A stretch of 18,768 bases of DNA from Labilithrix sp. Lineage in GTDB: Bacteria > Myxococcota > Polyangia > Polyangiales > Polyangiaceae. This document shows positions 10,601 to 18,768 of the stretch, in pieces. The translations under genes were made by a program, and so were the position numbers. The notes under the pieces were generated by a model. It did not search any database. It had not been told where the DNA came from and was given only the letters and a program-made list of their open reading frames with translations. Location: positions 1 to 18,768 of the forward strand of contig JAQBQL010000115.1 of NCBI GenBank assembly GCA_028287035.1. Reading direction: 5' to 3'. The first letter of the stretch is position 1. Every line of letters starts with the position of its first letter.

Positions 10601-12141
10601 CGCGCATGCACAGCGCCCTCGGCGAGCACCTCGCCGACAACACGTCGCTCGCGCGCGGCGTCGAGGCGGCGATCGTCGCGCGGCACCTCGTGAAGGGCGA
10701 CGCCCCGTCCCGCGCTGCGCAGTTCTACCTCGAGGCGGCGAGCGCGGCGCGTGCCGCGTACCAGACGCAGCTCGCGATCCGCTACTACCTGCGGGCCGCC
10801 CAGCATTTCCCGGCCGACGCGCGGCAGCTCCTGCTCGTGCACGAGGCGCTCGAGGGCACGTTCCGCGTGCTCGGCCGGAAGCGTGAGCGGGTGCGGCACC
10901 TCGAGCTGCTCCGGCGTACCGCGCGCTCGATCGGCACCGCACGCGCCGCCTGCCTCGCCCTCCTCCGCACCGGCCGCTACGACCTCGACGAGGGGCACCT
11001 CTCGCACGGCCTCCCGGTGGCGCGAAAGGCGGCGGCCATCGCGCACTCCGCCAACATCGCGGCCTACGAGATCGACGCCGAGCTGCTCGTCAGCGAGCTG
11101 GCCCGCGAGCTCGGCGACGTCCAGGGCGCGCTCGCCGCGTGTGACCGCGCGCTCGCCGCCTGCAACCCGAGGGTGAACCCCAGCGTCCCCGCGCGCGCGA
11201 GGGCCGACGTGCTCCGCTCGCGGGGCGTCCTGCTCCGCCGCGTGGGCCGCGTGCGCGAGGCGGTCGACGCCTACGTCGAGGCGATCGGCGTCTTCCGCAG
11301 GGCGGGCGCGCGCCGCCAGGAGGCGCGCGCCAAGAACGCGCTCGCCTACGCGATGTTCGTGCAGGGCCGCTACGAGGACGCGATCGCGCTCGCCCTCGAG
11401 TCGATCCGCATCGATCTGTCGATCGGCGGGCGCTTCCAGCTCGCCAAGACGCTCTCCAACATCGGTCAGTGCTACGCGCGGCTCGGTGACATGGCCCGCG
11501 CGCAGGCGTACCTGAAGCGCGCACGCGAGGCGCACGAGCGGTACGGCGATCAGGACGGGCGCGCCGACACGCTGCTCGTGAGCGCGGGCGTCGTCCTCGA
11601 GCTCGGCGACGTGGAGGCGGCGGGAGCCTACGTTCGCGAGGCGATGTCGATCGTCGCGGTCACCGGCAACACGTACGACCAGACGCACGCCGAGGTGCTC
11701 GCCGCCGCGGTCGCGCGTTACCGGCGGGACGCCTCCCTCGCGCTCCAGTATGCCGGCCAGGCCCGGCGCAGCGCCGAGCAGCAGGCGCTCGTGTCGTTCC
11801 ACTTCTACGCCTTCGCGATCGAGGCCGCGGCGCGCGTCGACGCCGGCGAGGTCCACGCCGCGACCCTGCTCGCCACGACCGCGCTCGGCGCCGTCGAGGC
11901 GCTCCAGGGCTGCGAGTACGGCCTCGAGATCCGCGTGCTGTGTGCCGATGCCCTGAAGCGCGCCGCGTCGCCGCAGGCCCCGGCGGCCCGGCAGAAGGCC
12001 GTGGATTACGCGGCCGCGCTCATGATAGCGATCCGCGATTCGCGGCTGAAGCGCTGCTTCTCGGAGCGTCCCCTCGTCACGACCTTGTTCGACAGCACTC
12101 CCATGCCTCATGCTGCCGCCTCCGAGAACGATCGACGATGA
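7618..12141 (+). CDS. Ser/Thr protein kinase fused to cyclase-like domain, STAND ATPase and TPRs
   Basis: This is a 1507-residue multidomain signalling protein. Kinase domain, about 20-295: glycine loop GAGGMAEV (28-35), catalytic Lys53, HRDVSPQN (158-165), DFG (178-180), and the APE-equivalent SPEQ after GYM. Linker to about 380. Residues 383-578 resemble a class III nucleotide-cyclase fold (GMRWVWTGDFEA, PVAASVSIVRGIASG, VTYLADVVARATPPHETWVA) without a clear metal-binding Asp on the first strand, so it is probably not catalytic. A STAND/AAA_16-type ATPase follows: Walker A GELGIGKT (629-636), Walker B LVLVIDGLQWAD (759-770), GGNPFYLLEM (847-856), FRHPLTRDVAY (976-986). From about 1030 to the end are TPR-like helical repeats, probably a ligand or partner sensor. 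The ATG at 7618 was preferred to a GTG at 7567 because homology begins near residue 20. No membrane segment is seen, so it is cytoplasmic. It heads an operon with the patatin and lipoprotein genes. Confidence 0.88.
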   Translation: MAETPTSDPEQRRDPSQIAQFEIVRRLGAGGMAEVFLARKRGAEGTYKVVVVKRILPAFTTSRRFRSMFIDEAQLATRLNHPNVVQVYEFSNEGDEGHILAMEYVEGCDLGQLMSAVKSRGRLLDPWTAAFIVAEAAKGLHYAHEKRDEGGAPLDIVHRDVSPQNVLLSFEGVVKIADFGIASARLTDEEEGVLKGKFGYMSPEQARGEKVDRRGDLYALGVIFWECLAGRPLHGGLGGEALLDIVRSGRVEPPSTYVRDLPEELESIVLKLLAARPEDRYPTGRDVAAVIGRAMLQRQMLADGTELERALATFVPREGPSLTFHQHDSHAPPEHHTQAAAPHALSGAEGAPRSMSNSQPPLAGRKSSPPGAAASRRPEAREVRHVALVTLRLVPPPAPADGEPPVSTVEQRRALVRALERSRGMFGDMAYKRGMRWVWTGDFEARAIAGLGPKPAKAAADAAWLAVETHEAIHAIEEDLPVPVAASVSIVRGIASGTRDPEGNLVRYVLHDPVTYLADVVARATPPHETWVAGGVFRLVRRDFKWGDAPTLDLKADLATADRVQHLPPTMRIYTLRRSLSRDEKAAEQESAQSDLVGRDAEKADLHAAYHAALNGPGGGLVSCRAIVGELGIGKTALVSTFSGELPMAARLVRCECTPVRMEVPYSALAELVRDAIGASGEESYDEIAHLIARAGGGSAQADTTNPMVARLAEIAANQQAGANVALPSAEDEDAHYRRKVLVSGVRYLVAAIALDQPLVLVIDGLQWADKPTLDLLGDVLRTPDALPVLLLLVTRPDERVASLLEGKVRIELQALSSEEQIRLVETRLAVREGARPVCEELMPRVGGNPFYLLEMIDALLERGILEIRDDVLTRPHGGDLDAMGLPSTLEQLLADRIQELPGPEHVVVDWLAIAGGPLGLADLTKLNTRAAQQRGAPPAPSEADVAKSALRTTEDAVVRLCARGLCDRKGDVLDFRHPLTRDVAYAALDPMTRSRMHSALGEHLADNTSLARGVEAAIVARHLVKGDAPSRAAQFYLEAASAARAAYQTQLAIRYYLRAAQHFPADARQLLLVHEALEGTFRVLGRKRERVRHLELLRRTARSIGTARAACLALLRTGRYDLDEGHLSHGLPVARKAAAIAHSANIAAYEIDAELLVSELARELGDVQGALAACDRALAACNPRVNPSVPARARADVLRSRGVLLRRVGRVREAVDAYVEAIGVFRRAGARRQEARAKNALAYAMFVQGRYEDAIALALESIRIDLSIGGRFQLAKTLSNIGQCYARLGDMARAQAYLKRAREAHERYGDQDGRADTLLVSAGVVLELGDVEAAGAYVREAMSIVAVTGNTYDQTHAEVLAAAVARYRRDASLALQYAGQARRSAEQQALVSFHFYAFAIEAAARVDAGEVHAATLLATTALGAVEALQGCEYGLEIRVLCADALKRAASPQAPAARQKAVDYAAALMIAIRDSRLKRCFSERPLVTTLFDSTPMPHAAASENDRR

Positions 12142-13442
12142 CGATGGGCAATCTCACGCGAGCCGGTGGTAACCGCCGTCGCACCGCGATGATCCTCTCC
12201 GGCGGCGGCGCCCGCGGGGCGTACGAGGTCGGCGTCCTCTGGTACGTGTTCGACGAGCTGACCCGCATGCGCGGGGCCCCGCCGCGGATCGACGTGCTCT
12301 GCGGGACGAGCGTCGGGGCCATCAACGCGTGCTACCTCGCCGCGCACCTCGGCGACCCGGTGCTCGGGATGCGCCGCCTCGTCAACCTGTGGAGCGAGCT
12401 GCAGCTCACGCGCGTGCTCGGCTTCGGCGCGCGCCAGCTCGGCGGCATCCCGCGCCTCCTGCTCGGCGGCGGCAAGGACGGCACGGGCCTCTTCGACGTG
12501 ACGCCGATGGCGGAGCTCGTGCAGCGCGAGGTCAGCTGGCGGGCGGTGGCTCGATCGATCCGGAAGAAGCAGCTCCGGGCGCTCACCATCTCGACCACCG
12601 AGGTCACGACCGGCCGCACGGTCGTCTTCATGCAGACCGCGCCCGACGTGGACATCCCGCAGACCGCGCCGCCGCGCACGCTGTTCCGGAGCACCCACAT
12701 CGGTCCGCACCATGCCCTCGCGAGCGCGGCGATCCCGATGCTGTTCCCGCCGGTGCGCATCGACAACGAGCTCTACCTCGACGGGGGCCTCCGCCAGAAC
12801 ACCCCGATCGCGCCGGCGCTCCGGCTCGGAGCCTCGCACGTGTTCGCGATCGGCAGCTCGCGCGACGTGCAGGGCGTCGTCACCCACGAGGGACCAAACC
12901 CGCAGCACCTGAAGGCCCCGGGCGCGGCGTTCCTCCTCGGCAAGGTGCTGAACGCCTTCCTCCTCGACCACGTCGACGTCGACCTCGACGTGCTTCGTCG
13001 GCTGAACGACGTCATCAAGGACGGAACGAACCGGTATGGCGCCGGGTTCACCGAGGCGATGACCCGCGAAGCCCAGCGCCGCAACAAGCCGCCGTACCGC
13101 TACGTCGAGCCCTTCGAGATAAGGCCGAGCGAGGACCTCGGGCGCATGGCGAGCGACCACGTGCGGAAGGGGAAGTTCGTCGGCAATCCGTTCTTCACGA
13201 AGCGCCTGTTCGAGCTCCTCGACATCGGCGCGGGCGACGCCGACCTCGCGAGCTATCTTCTCTTCGACGGTTACTACTGCCGGCAGCTCATCGAGATGGG
13301 CCGCGCCGACGCGCACGCACGGCGTGACGAGATCCTGGCGTTCTTCGGCGACGCCGAGGAGGACGGAGGCGGCGCGCTCGACGACGACGAGAGCGGCGTC
13401 TGGGACAAGCCGGCCTCGCTCACGCTCCCGATCGGCACCTGA
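12138..13442 (+). CDS. Patatin-like phospholipase
   Basis: This 434-residue protein has the Ser-Asp catalytic dyad of patatin lipases, which cleave acyl chains from phospholipids or other lipids. The oxyanion loop GGGARG (22-27) and the nucleophile elbow GTSVGA (Ser58) are present. The catalytic Asp lies in DGG (Asp215), followed by LRQNTPI as usual. Residues 300-434 are an extra C-terminal region ending in an acidic stretch (DAEEDGGGALDDDESG). No signal peptide is present, so the enzyme starts in the cytoplasm. The ATG overlaps the stop of the kinase gene as ATGA, indicating translational coupling; a second ATG two codons later is an alternative start. No strong Shine-Dalgarno sequence precedes it. 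A frame open further upstream (from 11940) runs inside the kinase gene and is unlikely to be translated. Substrate is unknown. Confidence 0.87.
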   Translation: MTMGNLTRAGGNRRRTAMILSGGGARGAYEVGVLWYVFDELTRMRGAPPRIDVLCGTSVGAINACYLAAHLGDPVLGMRRLVNLWSELQLTRVLGFGARQLGGIPRLLLGGGKDGTGLFDVTPMAELVQREVSWRAVARSIRKKQLRALTISTTEVTTGRTVVFMQTAPDVDIPQTAPPRTLFRSTHIGPHHALASAAIPMLFPPVRIDNELYLDGGLRQNTPIAPALRLGASHVFAIGSSRDVQGVVTHEGPNPQHLKAPGAAFLLGKVLNAFLLDHVDVDLDVLRRLNDVIKDGTNRYGAGFTEAMTREAQRRNKPPYRYVEPFEIRPSEDLGRMASDHVRKGKFVGNPFFTKRLFELLDIGAGDADLASYLLFDGYYCRQLIEMGRADAHARRDEILAFFGDAEEDGGGALDDDESGVWDKPASLTLPIGT

Positions 13443-13444
13443 CG

Positions 13445-13987
13445 ATGCGGGCCGCCGCGCTTCTCGTCGCGCTCGCGCTCGCCGCTGCCGGGTGTGACAA
13501 GAAGGAGGCGCCCCCGCCTGCGCCGGTCGCCTCGGCGTCGGCGCCGCTCGAGGTGCCCAGCGCGGCGCCGCTGGGCTCGGGCCGGCCTCACGCGGAGAAG
13601 GTGGAGTTCCCGGAGGTCCCGATCCGCGCGGGCGCGACGACGACCGTGCACGTCGCGTGGAGGACGCCGGAGGGCACCGCGGTCAACGAGGACGCGCCCT
13701 TCCGGGTGCGCTGGAACCGGAGCGATGCGCTCGCCGAGGCGCCGTCCGACGTGAGGTCGACGGGCAACGCGGCGCCGAAGGGGTTCGACATCGCGGTGAA
13801 GCCGCTCGCCGGCGCGCCCAACGCGACGCTCGGCGGCGTCATCGACCTCGTGGTGTGCGACGCGGTGAACCACAGCGTCTGCAAGCCCGTGAAGCGCGTG
13901 CTCGACATCGAGTTCGTGGTCGGGCGGTCTGCCGGCGCCGAGACGACCGTGACCGTTCCGCTCCCCCAGGCCCGCGCCGGGTCCTGA
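13445..13987 (+). CDS. Lipoprotein with a Cys pair (DsbD N-terminal-like)
   Basis: The protein has 180 residues. A lipoprotein signal peptide ends in LAAAGC, with Cys17 as the lipidated residue and Asp at +2. After an Ala/Pro/Ser linker (20-50) comes one beta-rich domain, about 52-172. It contains VCDAVNHSVCKP with Cys138 and Cys146, a spacing and setting reminiscent of the redox pair in the N-terminal domain of DsbD-like thiol:disulfide proteins. That relation is a tentative inference from pattern. The protein should sit in the cell envelope facing the periplasm. It starts two bases after the patatin stop with no clear ribosome site, so it is probably translated by coupling as the third gene of the kinase operon. 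No paired DsbD membrane domain is nearby. Confidence 0.72.
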   Translation: MRAAALLVALALAAAGCDKKEAPPPAPVASASAPLEVPSAAPLGSGRPHAEKVEFPEVPIRAGATTTVHVAWRTPEGTAVNEDAPFRVRWNRSDALAEAPSDVRSTGNAAPKGFDIAVKPLAGAPNATLGGVIDLVVCDAVNHSVCKPVKRVLDIEFVVGRSAGAETTVTVPLPQARAGS

Positions 13988-14005
13988 GCGGTCGGCCAGC
14001 GCTCA
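13985..14005. terminator. Inverted repeat at convergent stops, possible bidirectional hairpin
   Basis: TGAGCG (13985-13990) and CGCTCA (14000-14005) form a perfect six-base stem with a nine-base loop. The stop codon of the lipoprotein gene is in the left arm and that of the VOC gene in the right arm. It could fold in either transcript, but no T-run follows, so terminator function is uncertain. Confidence 0.35.
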
Positions 14006-14341
14006 GCGAGCTTCGACGAGGTAGAGCGCGTTGCCGTCGTCGTCGTGGAAGTGAGCGCGGGTGATCCCGCCGTCGCTGCGGACGTCAAACGTGACGCCGC
14101 GATTTCCGTAGATCGCGACCGCCTCGGCGAGCGGCACCTTCGGCGTGAGGCCGACCGCGGCGGTCGAGGGCGCGGCGTCGGCCGCCTGCAGGAGGCCGAT
14201 GTGAAAGCCCTCACCGGCGTCGATGAGCGCCCAGCGGTCGCCCGTCTCCTCGACGAGCTTCATGCCGAGCGTCTCGATGTAGAAGCGCACCGCGCGACCC
14301 ACGTCGCGAACCGAGAACGTGACGTGGCCGCCGCGGATCAT
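14003..14341 (-). CDS. VOC (glyoxalase/bleomycin-resistance fold) protein
   Basis: This 112-residue single-module protein of the vicinal oxygen chelate superfamily has paired beta-alpha-beta-beta-beta units: HVTFSVRDVGRAVRFYIETL at the N-terminus and HFHDDDGNALYLVEA at the C-terminus. Possible metal ligands are His6, His47 (GFHIG) and Glu110; His97 and His99 are nearby. Members act as glyoxalases, dioxygenases, epimerases or drug-binding proteins, and the specific role cannot be told. Proteins of this size usually dimerise to make complete metal sites. Its ATG lies 19 bases after the stop of the small Tudor-like gene, so the two probably form a short operon. Confidence 0.8.
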   Translation of the reverse strand: MIRGGHVTFSVRDVGRAVRFYIETLGMKLVEETGDRWALIDAGEGFHIGLLQAADAAPSTAAVGLTPKVPLAEAVAIYGNRGVTFDVRSDGGITRAHFHDDDGNALYLVEAR

Positions 14342-14360
14342 GGTTTCTCTCGCGCCCGGG

Positions 14361-14642
14361 TCAGCTCTGGCCGAGGCCGAGCTTCTTCTTGCCGTCCTGG
14401 AAGAGGATCTCGATCCGCGCCGACTCGACCTCGGTGACGAAGCCCTTGCCGAACTTCGGGTGCGAGATGAGCTGCCCCTTCGTGAAGACCGTCTGCGAGG
14501 AGTACGCGGTGAACGCGTCGTCCGGCTGATCGGCGGTCGCCTCTTCCCACGTCTTCTCGGGGATGACCGGCTTGGCCCAGAAGTCCGTCCCCGCGTCCTT
14601 GTCTTTCCCGGAGGTCTTCGCCTTGGCGCGCTTCATCGACAT
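14361..14642 (-). CDS. Small basic protein with Tudor/KOW-like C-terminal motif
   Basis: The protein has 93 residues (the start could be two codons later at 14636). The N-terminal third is Lys-rich and probably disordered (MSMKRAKAKTSGKDKD). The C-terminal half holds FTKGQLISHPKFGKGFVTEV followed by ARIEILFQDGKKKLGLG. This small beta-barrel pattern is also seen at the C-terminus of UvrD/PcrA helicases (HPKFGxGxV) and in CarD-like RNA-polymerase-interacting domains. A nucleic-acid or RNA-polymerase contact is therefore plausible but unproven. Short proteins of this form are, to my knowledge, found in myxobacteria. The gene diverges from ligA with 88 bases between and lies just upstream of the VOC gene. 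The frame is open further upstream to 14789, but that part overlaps ligA and reads as low-complexity shadow. Confidence 0.7.
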   Translation of the reverse strand: MSMKRAKAKTSGKDKDAGTDFWAKPVIPEKTWEEATADQPDDAFTAYSSQTVFTKGQLISHPKFGKGFVTEVESARIEILFQDGKKKLGLGQS

Positions 14643-14656
14643 GGTGGATTGCCGGT

Positions 14657-14662
14657 CTTGTA
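14657..14662 (-). promoter_or_regulatory. Possible extended -10 for the Tudor-like/VOC pair
   Basis: On the minus strand TGGTACAAG reads as a TGn-extended -10 (TACAAG). It would start transcription about 8 bases before the ATG at 14642, an almost leaderless arrangement. No good -35 lies upstream. Motif evidence only. Confidence 0.2.
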
Positions 14663-14697
14663 CCAGAGCTTTCGACGGGCGGCACCAGCACCATTGA

Positions 14698-16774
<2,077 letters not shown>

Positions 16775-16778
<4 letters not shown>

Positions 16779-17356
16779 AGGGTGGCGACGGCGATGACCG
16801 TCGCCGCCGTCGCCAGCGCCGCGACCAGCGCGCGGAGCCCGGGTCGCGGCGCGAGCGCGCGCAGCACGAAGAAGAGGAGGAGCCCGGGCAGCGCGCCGAC
16901 GACGATCGGGAGGAGCAGCGCGACGTTCACCACGTGCGGACGGCCACGCGTGAAGGCCGCCGTGACCGCCACGATGCCGACCGAGCCGACCATCGCGGCG
17001 ACGCTCGCGTGGATGCGGCTCGCGGTGTCGCGCGCGCCGACCCACCCCGCGAACGGCGCGGTCACGACGGCGAGGACGAGGGCGAGGAGCGGATCGAGCC
17101 GCGCGCCGAACCAGCCGGACGAAAGAAGGGCGACGACGAGCGCCGGAACGCAGGCGAGGAACACCGTCGCGCCGGGCTTCGGGTCGACGGGCTCGGGCTC
17201 GGGCGCGGGCGCGGGGAGGTAAACGGGGGCGGGCGGCGTCTCGGCGTCGTCGCGCGCGACGAGGCTCTGTTTCAGGCACTTCGGGCAGCGCGGCGCCGGA
17301 TCCGGCGACGTGAAGCGCGCGCCGCACGATCCGCAGCGCCAGGGCGAGGACTCCAT
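16775..17356 (-). CDS. Zinc-ribbon multi-pass membrane protein
   Basis: This 193-residue protein has a cytoplasm-sized zinc ribbon at the N-terminus (Cys8, Cys11, Cys24, Cys27 in CGSCGARF and CPKCLKQS). A Pro/Ala/Glu stretch (41-62) follows, then about five hydrophobic segments at 64-82, 88-108, 118-136, 143-168 and 174-193. The ribbon probably binds one zinc ion. The type is recurrent in myxobacteria but I recognise no functional family. It is convergent with ligA with only 4 bases between stop codons. It is divergent from the GIDE-type membrane protein, with 5 bases between start codons. Sharing a spacer with another membrane protein hints at a shared envelope role, which is inference. Confidence 0.72.
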
Positions 17357-17361
17357 GCGCC

Positions 17362-18165
17362 GTGAAGGATATCCTCCGCGGCATGGTTGCGCTGTTCATC
17401 CTCGGTGGGGTCATGTTCGTCATCGGGGTCGTCCTCACGCTGACGAACCTGAAGAACTGGAAGCGGCGTCAGCGCATCCTCGCGACGCCCACGTCGCCGA
17501 TCGCGCAGGCGCCCGGCAACCAGCTCGTCGAGATCAAGGGGCGCATCGTGCCGAGCGAGCTCGGGGTCATCCAGACGCCGTTCAGCGGTCGCCTCGCGGT
17601 GTGGACGCGCGTGACCGTCCAGGAGCTCCGTTCGACCGGCAAGAGCAGCTACTGGCACACGCTGCACACCGAGGCCGACGGGCGGCCGTTCATGATCGAC
17701 GACGGCTCCGGCCAGCTCGCGCGGATCATGCCGGCGGGCGCGAACGTCGTCCTCGAGCGGGTGAACGTCGCGTCGAGCGGAACGTTCAACGATGCGCAGC
17801 CGCACCTCGAGGCGTTCCTCGCGATGCGCGGGCTGAAGAGCACGTCGTGGCTCGGTTTCAACAAGCGCATGCGCTACGAGGAGGAGCTGCTCGCGCCCGG
17901 CGACCCCGTGTACGCGCTCGGTCCCTCGCGGCGTGATCCCGGGCCGCCCGTGAACGATGGCTACCGCATGGTGCCCGGCACCCAGCTCGTGATGTTCACG
18001 GGCCTGGGCGCCGAGCACGAGCTCATCTTGACCAACAAGACCGAGGAGCAGCTCACGAGCAAGCTGCTGTGGGGCTTCGTCACGGGCCTCGTGGTGACCG
18101 GGATCTCGGTGCTGCTCGGCGTCGCCGGGCTCGTGACCGGCATCATCGAGTCGCTCGGCGACTGA
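17362..18165 (+). CDS. GIDE-domain membrane protein
   Basis: The protein is 267 residues from the GTG, or 260 from the ATG at 17383. A first transmembrane segment is at about 8-30 (MVALFILGGVMFVIGVVLTL). A soluble domain (about 45-225) matches the GIDE domain pattern: VEIKGRI, then TPFSGRLAVW, SSYWHT, GRPFMIDDGSGQLARI and RYEEELLAPGDPVYALG. A second transmembrane segment is near the C-terminus (about 234-262). The domain is named from eukaryotic mitochondrial E3 ligases such as MUL1/MAPL, but the bacterial proteins lack a RING finger, as here, so ubiquitin ligation is not implied. The GTG start gives Lys2 and Arg6 before the membrane segment; the ATG would leave an unusually bare N-terminus but a more ordinary spacing from the divergent gene. 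Function unknown. Confidence 0.75.
   Translation: MKDILRGMVALFILGGVMFVIGVVLTLTNLKNWKRRQRILATPTSPIAQAPGNQLVEIKGRIVPSELGVIQTPFSGRLAVWTRVTVQELRSTGKSSYWHTLHTEADGRPFMIDDGSGQLARIMPAGANVVLERVNVASSGTFNDAQPHLEAFLAMRGLKSTSWLGFNKRMRYEEELLAPGDPVYALGPSRRDPGPPVNDGYRMVPGTQLVMFTGLGAEHELILTNKTEEQLTSKLLWGFVTGLVVTGISVLLGVAGLVTGIIESLGD
17366..17375. promoter_or_regulatory. Palindrome AGGATATCCT between two divergent starts
   Basis: This perfect ten-base palindrome reads TATCCT on both strands, a four-of-six match to a -10 hexamer in each direction. On the plus strand it would start transcription next to the ATG at 17383; on the minus strand near the ATG at 17356. No good -35 is seen on either side. It could be a symmetric bidirectional -10, an operator, or chance. 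Confidence 0.3.
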
Positions 18166-18177
18166 GCCGCTAGCGGC
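18166..18177. repeat. Perfect 12-base palindrome at the GIDE/convergent stop codons
   Basis: GCCGCTAGCGGC is self-complementary, starts directly after the TGA of the GIDE-type gene (18163-18165) and contains the TAG (18170-18172) of the convergent gene in its centre. Unlike the other junctions, the symmetry is not forced by two TGA stops. Confidence 0.45.
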
Positions 18178-18724
18178 GCCGCGGGGGCGGGGAGACCGCG
18201 TTCGTCTCGTCGAAGTCGATGTCGACCTCGATGCTCGGCTCCTCCTTCATCGCGACGGTCTCGTCGGGATTGAAGGGCTTCACCGGGCGCTGGCGTCCGC
18301 TGGGCGGCTTTTCGCGGTGGCGCTGCGTGGTGAGCGCCGCCGGCTTCTTCACGACGGTCTCGCCGTCCCAGTCGTCACCGAGGCCGCTGATGTCCACCGG
18401 GCCGAAGCTCGCGGGGTTCTGCGGTCCGAGCGACAGGTGCATGCCGGGCCGGAACACCTCGGTCGGGAGGTCGTCGACGAAGTCGGTGCCAGGCGGTCGG
18501 GGCGGCGCGCTCCGCTGCGCGGCGCGGCCCTCCGAGGCGGTGATGTGGACCGGGATGTCGTACGAGTCGCTGCCCTCGATGACGGTGGACGGCTTCGGCA
18601 CGTCGCTCCGCTTGATGTCGAGGCGCGTGGAGTGCTCGACGTCGGGACGCCGAGGGGCGGGACGCTCCGGCATCGTGGGCGTCGGGTCGCGCCGCCGCGC
18701 GCCGCCGGGGGCGGCCTCGGCCAT
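18170..18724 (-). CDS. Disordered protein with repeated acidic-E-T motifs, possibly partial
   Basis: At least 184 residues. It is low in hydrophobic residues and rich in Pro, Arg, Asp and Ser, so mostly disordered, with no recognised domain. Three similar short motifs occur: GETVV (Thr123), DETVA (Thr156) and DETNA (Thr174), plus LPTEVF at 86-91. Acidic-E-T-V/T segments are known phospho-sites of bacterial Ser/Thr kinases in FHA regulators such as GarA, so these may be phosphorylation targets; this is inference. The ATG at 18724 has GGAG four bases upstream and is an acceptable start. However, the frame stays open to the window edge, so the gene may begin further out. It is convergent with the GIDE-type gene, 4 bases apart. 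Confidence 0.6.
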   Translation of the reverse strand: MAEAAPGGARRRDPTPTMPERPAPRRPDVEHSTRLDIKRSDVPKPSTVIEGSDSYDIPVHITASEGRAAQRSAPPRPPGTDFVDDLPTEVFRPGMHLSLGPQNPASFGPVDISGLGDDWDGETVVKKPAALTTQRHREKPPSGRQRPVKPFNPDETVAMKEEPSIEVDIDFDETNAVSPPPRRR

Positions 18725-18768
18725 GCGGCTCCGCAGGGTGGCGCCGGGGTTCTTCGGGGGCGCGGGGG

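Noticed and set aside
7390..12111. An open frame of 1573 codons on the minus strand, antisense to the kinase gene
   Set aside because: The protein is low-complexity Arg/Ala/Glu/His with no domain, while the plus strand encodes a full kinase-ATPase. Such long antisense frames arise from strong third-position GC bias.
11940..12137. N-terminal extension of the patatin frame into the kinase gene
   Set aside because: The extra 66 residues have no similarity to patatins, and the homology begins shortly after the ATG at 12138.
12138..13442. Patatin as a CBASS (cyclic-nucleotide) effector
   Set aside because: No CD-NTase, Cap2 or Cap3 gene is present in the window; the patatin is coupled to a kinase-ATPase instead.
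17362..18165. Annotation as an E3 ubiquitin ligase
   Set aside because: Only the GIDE domain is present; no RING cysteines are seen and a ubiquitin system is not expected here.

Overview
The window is about 18.8 kb of very GC-rich DNA with G/C at most third codon positions. It is densely packed with chromosomal genes and shows no sign of mobile DNA. The organism is most likely a myxobacterium (Myxococcota, perhaps the Polyangiales side). The inference rests on a kinase with the HRDVSPQN-type catalytic loop fused to a large ATPase/TPR module, two DUF4388 proteins, a J-domain/TPR protein with a long Pro-rich linker, a diheme SdhC-type cytochrome b and a PPi-type phosphofructokinase. No tRNA, rRNA, CRISPR array, transposase or phage gene was found. 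Taxonomy is inferred from gene content only.

Layout. At the left edge, two overlapping minus-strand genes encode exported proteins: a Ser-Asp-His alpha/beta hydrolase (420-1793) and a membrane-anchored beta-rich protein cut by the window edge (1-420). Divergent from them is sdhC (1861-2514), which has no sdhA or sdhB beside it. Two minus-strand genes follow: a DUF4388 protein with a degenerate receiver domain (2521-3285) and a phytanoyl-CoA dioxygenase-like oxygenase (3346-4098). Next is a PPi-dependent phosphofructokinase (4171-5442), whose 3' end overlaps a convergent DUF4388/J-domain/TPR gene (5432-7468).

The centre is a tight plus-strand operon. A 1507-residue Ser/Thr kinase/cyclase-like/STAND ATPase/TPR protein (7618-12141) overlaps by four bases a patatin-like phospholipase (12138-13442). 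Two bases later comes a lipoprotein with a conserved-looking Cys pair (13445-13987). The arrangement suggests a sensor kinase co-produced with a lipolytic enzyme and a periplasmic partner, and it is the best candidate here for an undescribed system.

The right part holds a minus-strand pair, a Tudor-like small protein (14361-14642) and a VOC protein (14003-14341). Divergent from this pair is ligA (14731-16770). Then come a zinc-ribbon membrane protein (16775-17356), a GIDE-domain membrane protein (17362-18165) and a disordered protein with repeated acidic-E-T motifs (18170-18724), possibly continuing past the edge.

Organisation. Genes are packed to the limit. The five convergent junctions have gaps of 6, -11, 15, 4 and 4 bases, and four of them carry a short perfect inverted repeat at the stop codons. 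One divergent pair has start codons only 5 bases apart, with a 10-base palindrome at that spot.
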